Shown here in pieces: positions 61,095 to 64,000 of a stretch of 64,000 bases of DNA. Numbering within the stretch: the stretch's first letter is position 1; each line of letters opens with the position of its first letter. The translations under genes and the position numbers were made by a program. Source of the stretch: Streptomyces sp. NBC_01481. GTDB lineage: Bacteria; Actinomycetota; Actinomycetes; Streptomycetales; Streptomycetaceae. Where the stretch lies: contig NZ_JAPEPT010000001.1 in the NCBI RefSeq assembly GCF_026339995.1, positions 1,979,001 to 2,043,000 on the forward strand, written 5' to 3'. The notes under the pieces are model-generated. The model saw only the letters and a list, made by a program, of their open reading frames with translations, made no database searches and had not been told where the DNA came from.

Positions 61095-61574
61095 CTACTG
61101 CTTGTTCACGATGACGGCCTGGATGACGTCGTTCGTCGACTCGTAGATCCCGATGACCTGCTGCCCGAAGGCGAAGGCCTCCTGGACCTGGTCATGCGTC
61201 ACCGCGTTGGGGTTGACCAGACGGCGCCAGCCGTTGTTGATGAACAGGTAGAGGATGGACGGCTGGCCGGGCAGCGGGGTCACGACGTCCCAGAACTTCG
61301 TCGCGATACCGCTGGTGATGGCCTGGCTGTCGACCGCGCCCGGCAGCACCAGCGGCTGCTGCTGCTGGTGTTGCTGCCCGGCCAGCTGCTGGAGCAGGTG
61401 CTGGTAGGGCTGCTGCTGGCTGAGCTGCTGCATCTCCTGTGCGAGCGGGATGTGGCTCTGCTGGCTCTGGAGGCCCATCTGGGGCGGTGCCGTGCTCGCG
61501 CCCTGCTGCGCGTACTGCTGCTGTCCGTACTGCTGGCTCATGGTGCTGGGGTTCATCTGCGGGGTGGTGCTCAT
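61095..61574 (-). CDS. Glutamine-rich protein with C-terminal module shared with the adjacent S8 protease
   Basis: The 159-residue product has an N-terminal low-complexity region (about 1-75) dominated by Gln (SQQYGQQQYAQQG; GQQHQQQQPLVLPG), a linker, and a folded-looking C-terminus (107-157) with LFINNGWRRLVNP and AFAFGQQVIGIYESTNDVIQ. That C-terminus aligns without gaps to the last 50 residues of the upstream protease. ATG 61574 has AAGGGAAGGTGA upstream. Alternatively ATG 61640 overlaps the protease stop (ATGA). No family is recognised. Confidence 0.75.
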   Translation of the reverse strand: MSTTPQMNPSTMSQQYGQQQYAQQGASTAPPQMGLQSQQSHIPLAQEMQQLSQQQPYQHLLQQLAGQQHQQQQPLVLPGAVDSQAITSGIATKFWDVVTPLPGQPSILYLFINNGWRRLVNPNAVTHDQVQEAFAFGQQVIGIYESTNDVIQAVIVNKQ

Positions 61575-61636
61575 GCGATGTTCACCTTCCCTTTCGATTT
61601 CCTCCGGCGATTGCTCCGGCGGTTTCATCCGGCGGT

Positions 61637-63409
61637 TCATCCAGCGACGACCAGGCCCACGACCTCGTCGTCCGAGTACCAGACGCGAACGTCCGGCCGT
61701 CCCCCCGCGAAGGCGGCATGGACCGCCTGGCGGATGTCGGGGGCGGGGTGGTTGAGGTTGCGCCACGCGCCGGCCACGAACAGCCTCATGCGCGGCGGAA
61801 GTTCACGGGGATACGGCATCAGCTCGTCCCAGTACCGCTCCGCCCGGCCCGAGCCGACCGAGGCCGGGATCAGGTGGGTGACGGCGGACTTGATGTCGGG
61901 GCGGTTGCCGATCCGCTGCGAGGCGGGCCGCCCCGGGGCGTCCTGCTGTGGCGAACCGGTCCTGCGCAGGACCTCGCGCGCCTGCTCGGGGCTCATCGCG
62001 GCGAGCTGCGCCGCCCTGAGGATGCCCTGCAGGCAGGCAAGCGCGCCGACCACGACCGGCGAGGCGGACGAGGTGCCCGAGAAGGTGTCGGTGTACCAGG
62101 CGATCTCCTCGGCGCCGCCCTGGAGATCACCCGCCCGGTCCCAGAAACCGCCGGTCGTGGTGACCTCGCGGCCCCAGCCCTGGGCGTCGATGCGCGCCCC
62201 GTAGTTGGAGAACGCCAGCCGCGAGCGGTCGGGACCGTGGTCGCGGCCGTGCGTCCCGGGCGGGGGAGCGCCCGCTCCGACGAGGATCGCCCCGGACGAC
62301 TGGTTCGACGGGTTGAAGGGGTTGCGCCACCACTCGGGGAACTCGTCGGGCCTGCGCTCGTACAGCGCGTCGTCCAGGCTCTCGGCGCCGTTGCCCGCCG
62401 CCTCGACGACCAGGATGCCCTTCTCGCTCGCCCAGCGGATCGCCGCGCAGTCGTCCGGCCACCACTCCAGCGCGATGTAGCCGCACTGGTCGTCGCGCTC
62501 CTCGAAGTCGAACCGCGGTCCCGGCCGGTGGAGTTCGACGAGCAGGATGTCGCCGGGGGAGAGCCTTTCGGCCGCCGCGTGGATGGCCGCGGCCGAGCCG
62601 GTGCCCTGGAACGAGGCGGCCGCGGTCACCGCCTCCGGCGCGATCCCGGTGATGCCCTTCTCGTCGCGGTCGCCGCCGATGACGCCGAGGACGGCTGTGC
62701 CGTGGTTGCGCCAGGCGACATCCTGGACCGGATTGCCGACGACGATGCCCGCGAGCCTGTCCGCCAGGTCCTCGTGGCCCAGCTGCCAGGCGCCCTCGAC
62801 ATCGACGACGGTGACACCCTGTCCGGAGCCGCCGGGACGCTGCCAGGACCAGTACGCGTCCACTCCTTCGGGCGCGGGCCGCAAGTAGCCCTGGCGGCCC
62901 GTGAAGTCGGGGGTCGCGGGCGCGCCCTCCTTGAGCCGCTTGGCCTCTTCCGTCAGGGCGGCCGGCGCCGGCGGGCCTTGTGGTGCCGTCCGTGCGGGCA
63001 CGGCGCCGGGCTTGACGTACGCCGTCTCGATCTCGGGGAGGGCCGCCAGCCGGGCGGTCAGCTCCAGGGCCCGGTCGCCTCCGCCCCGTACGCGATAGAA
63101 GAGCGAGAGGTCCGGCATCGCGCCCCGTCCGGCCGGCCCGGAAGGCGGCGAGGGCAGGGCGGACCGGGTCCGCTCCTCATTGCCGAACAGCGGCTCCAGG
63201 GCGAGCTGTTCGTCGCTGAGGAACATGTTGAGGGCGGAGATGTCCGCCCCGGAGGCCGACCGAACGCGATCCGTGCCGGCGCGCAGCCGGGCCTCGGCCC
63301 GTGCGACGACGATCAGCTCCGGCTCGGCTCCTTGATAGGTGAATCCAGCTCCGTCGGGTCCAGGGCCCGTCGTTCCGGGGCCCTGACCTGGGAGTGCCTG
63401 ATCGGTCAT
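61637..63409 (-). CDS. S8 (subtilisin-like) serine peptidase without signal peptide
   Basis: The 590-residue protease has the full triad: Asp203 in VTVVDVEGAWQLGHEDLADR, His236 in VAWRNHGTAVLGVIGG and Ser447 in FSGTSSASPVVVGALACLQG, with oxyanion Asn340 in EAAGNGAESL. About 195 residues precede the catalytic domain, with RLAALPEIETAYVKPG suggesting a prodomain-like segment. There is no Sec or Tat signal, so it may act inside the cell or leave by another route. The C-terminal 50 residues (541-590) form a module repeated in the next gene. Confidence 0.9.
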   Translation of the reverse strand: MTDQALPGQGPGTTGPGPDGAGFTYQGAEPELIVVARAEARLRAGTDRVRSASGADISALNMFLSDEQLALEPLFGNEERTRSALPSPPSGPAGRGAMPDLSLFYRVRGGGDRALELTARLAALPEIETAYVKPGAVPARTAPQGPPAPAALTEEAKRLKEGAPATPDFTGRQGYLRPAPEGVDAYWSWQRPGGSGQGVTVVDVEGAWQLGHEDLADRLAGIVVGNPVQDVAWRNHGTAVLGVIGGDRDEKGITGIAPEAVTAAASFQGTGSAAAIHAAAERLSPGDILLVELHRPGPRFDFEERDDQCGYIALEWWPDDCAAIRWASEKGILVVEAAGNGAESLDDALYERRPDEFPEWWRNPFNPSNQSSGAILVGAGAPPPGTHGRDHGPDRSRLAFSNYGARIDAQGWGREVTTTGGFWDRAGDLQGGAEEIAWYTDTFSGTSSASPVVVGALACLQGILRAAQLAAMSPEQAREVLRRTGSPQQDAPGRPASQRIGNRPDIKSAVTHLIPASVGSGRAERYWDELMPYPRELPPRMRLFVAGAWRNLNHPAPDIRQAVHAAFAGGRPDVRVWYSDDEVVGLVVAG

Positions 63410-63428
63410 CGCGGTGACCGCTCCCTTC

Positions 63429-63476
63429 GGGTGCGTGCTCCGTGTCTGTGCCGGGTGCGTGCTCCGTGGCTGTGCT
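63429..63476. repeat. Two-copy 24-bp tandem repeat upstream of the S8 peptidase
   Basis: GGGTGCGTGCTCCGTGTCTG plus TGCC is repeated immediately with 22 of 24 matches. The rest of the 271-bp gap contains TTGAATTCAA (63542-63551) and no gene. Confidence 0.5.
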
Positions 63477-63680
63477 CCGTGCTGCCGGTGGCCACCCTGC
63501 TACCGACACCGCGGTACGTCCACCCGCTGAGCGAAATACGTTTGAATTCAAGCTGGTTGGGCAGCCCGTGCATTTCGGCTTGAAGGCGATGTCACGCCGC
63601 AATTCGGCCAAACACTGCAGGGTCGCGTGGTGTGTGCTGAGGTGAGAGCGTCTGTGGAACGTGTGTCGGAAGGACGCTCA

Positions 63681-64000
63681 ATGAACGGTCCCTTAGCACG
63701 TCGAAGAGTTCTCGGGGCGGTCGCAGCCCTCGGCGGCGCGGCTCTGCTCGCCCCTCTGGAAGGGGTGGCGCGCGCGGCCGAATCCACCGGGGCGCGATGG
63801 CCCGCCCAATTCCCCTTGCCGAATGGCTTTCAGCCCGAGGGCATCACCATCGGAAAGAGTCCCTGTGCCTATTTCGGATCGATAGCGAACGGCGACATCT
63901 ACCGAGCGAGCCTGGCCACGGGCCGTGGACGAGTCATCAGCCAGGGCGGCGGCGCCGCTCACCCCGTGATCGGACTGAAAATCGACCGGCGCGAGCGCCT
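63681..64000 (+). CDS. Tat-exported SMP-30/NHL-like protein, 3' end beyond window; TTA codon 5
   Basis: 106 residues are visible. A twin-arginine-type leader (LARRRVLGAVAALGGAALLA, cleaved near ARA-AES) is followed by FPLPNGFQPEGITIGKSPCA, YFGSIANGDIYRASLATGRG and VIGLKIDRRER, which resembles the first blades of a gluconolactonase/NHL-type beta-propeller. Codon 5 is TTA (63693-63695), the rare leucine codon read by the bldA tRNA, so translation may be tied to development. GGAAGGA precedes ATG 63681. The enzyme activity cannot be inferred from this fragment. Confidence 0.8.
   Translation, partial: MNGPLARRRVLGAVAALGGAALLAPLEGVARAAESTGARWPAQFPLPNGFQPEGITIGKSPCAYFGSIANGDIYRASLATGRGRVISQGGGAAHPVIGLKIDRRER

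Overview
The window is chromosomal DNA of a Streptomyces species. GC content and third-position GC are very high. It carries a short chaplin beside a sortase-type long chaplin, the mycothiol gene mshC, a Streptomyces-type SoxR, actinobacterial marker families (DUF5703, DUF3090, SCO1664 family), Tat-secreted enzymes, and many copies of the intergenic repeat whose core reads CCTCAAACGCCGGCGGGGCT. From memory, the gene content matches the S. coelicolor SCO1663-SCO1715 region; I could not check this by alignment.

Layout. 1-12.6 kb: a CaiB-type CoA transferase cut by the window edge, an orphan type ISP specificity-domain protein, a GntR regulator overlapping hmgA (tyrosine catabolism), a molybdopterin oxidoreductase, a CitMHS citrate transporter, an orphan sugar-type ABC ATPase, and an aldehyde/alcohol dehydrogenase pair. 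13-17.6 kb: a regulator-rich stretch (ArsR-EamA, TetR, YiaA/B protein, TetR, MaoC hydratase, SoxR). 17.7-22.9 kb: an RNA-repair-type ligase, a zinc-ribbon protein, an alpha/beta hydrolase and a Tat-secreted NamZ-type muramidase. 23-28.6 kb: a fatty-acid module of SDR, acyl-CoA ligase and TetR facing acyl-CoA dehydrogenase plus APH-like kinase; a near-identical 20-bp operator lies upstream of each operon. 28.7-31.1 kb: a metallo-hydrolase, a histidine-rich protein and a quinone-oxidoreductase-like enzyme.

31.1-36.3 kb is a nest of insertion sequences: two identical inverted IS630-type copies flank an IS701-type element, followed by a different IS630 element and a MITE-like remnant. The IS630 twins carry a G GGA AAA slippery heptamer where the reading frame shifts by -1.

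36.3-45.2 kb is ordinary metabolism and transport (DUF202 pair, NUDIX, FAD dehydrogenase, Mo-oxidoreductase with cytochrome b, asparagine-type permease, RluA-type synthase, tRNA-Leu(GAG), M20 peptidase). 45.3-46.5 kb holds the chaplins chpH and chpC, with a sigma-BldN-like promoter before chpH. 46.6-57.9 kb includes DUF5703, a RecD2-like protein that has lost its ATPase motifs, an aldo-keto reductase, an LLM-class oxidoreductase, a ferritin-like protein, CorA, and the phosphatase-DUF3090-kinase-like-mshC group. 58-64 kb has a secreted GH31 glycosidase, an intracellular-type S8 protease coupled to a glutamine-rich protein that shares its C-terminal module, and the start of a Tat-exported protein with a TTA codon at position 5.

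Regulation visible in the sequence: paired operators tie three TetR regulators to nearby operons, perfect dyads precede several genes, and at least eight genes have a TANNNT box 6-7 nt before the start codon, which suggests leaderless transcripts.
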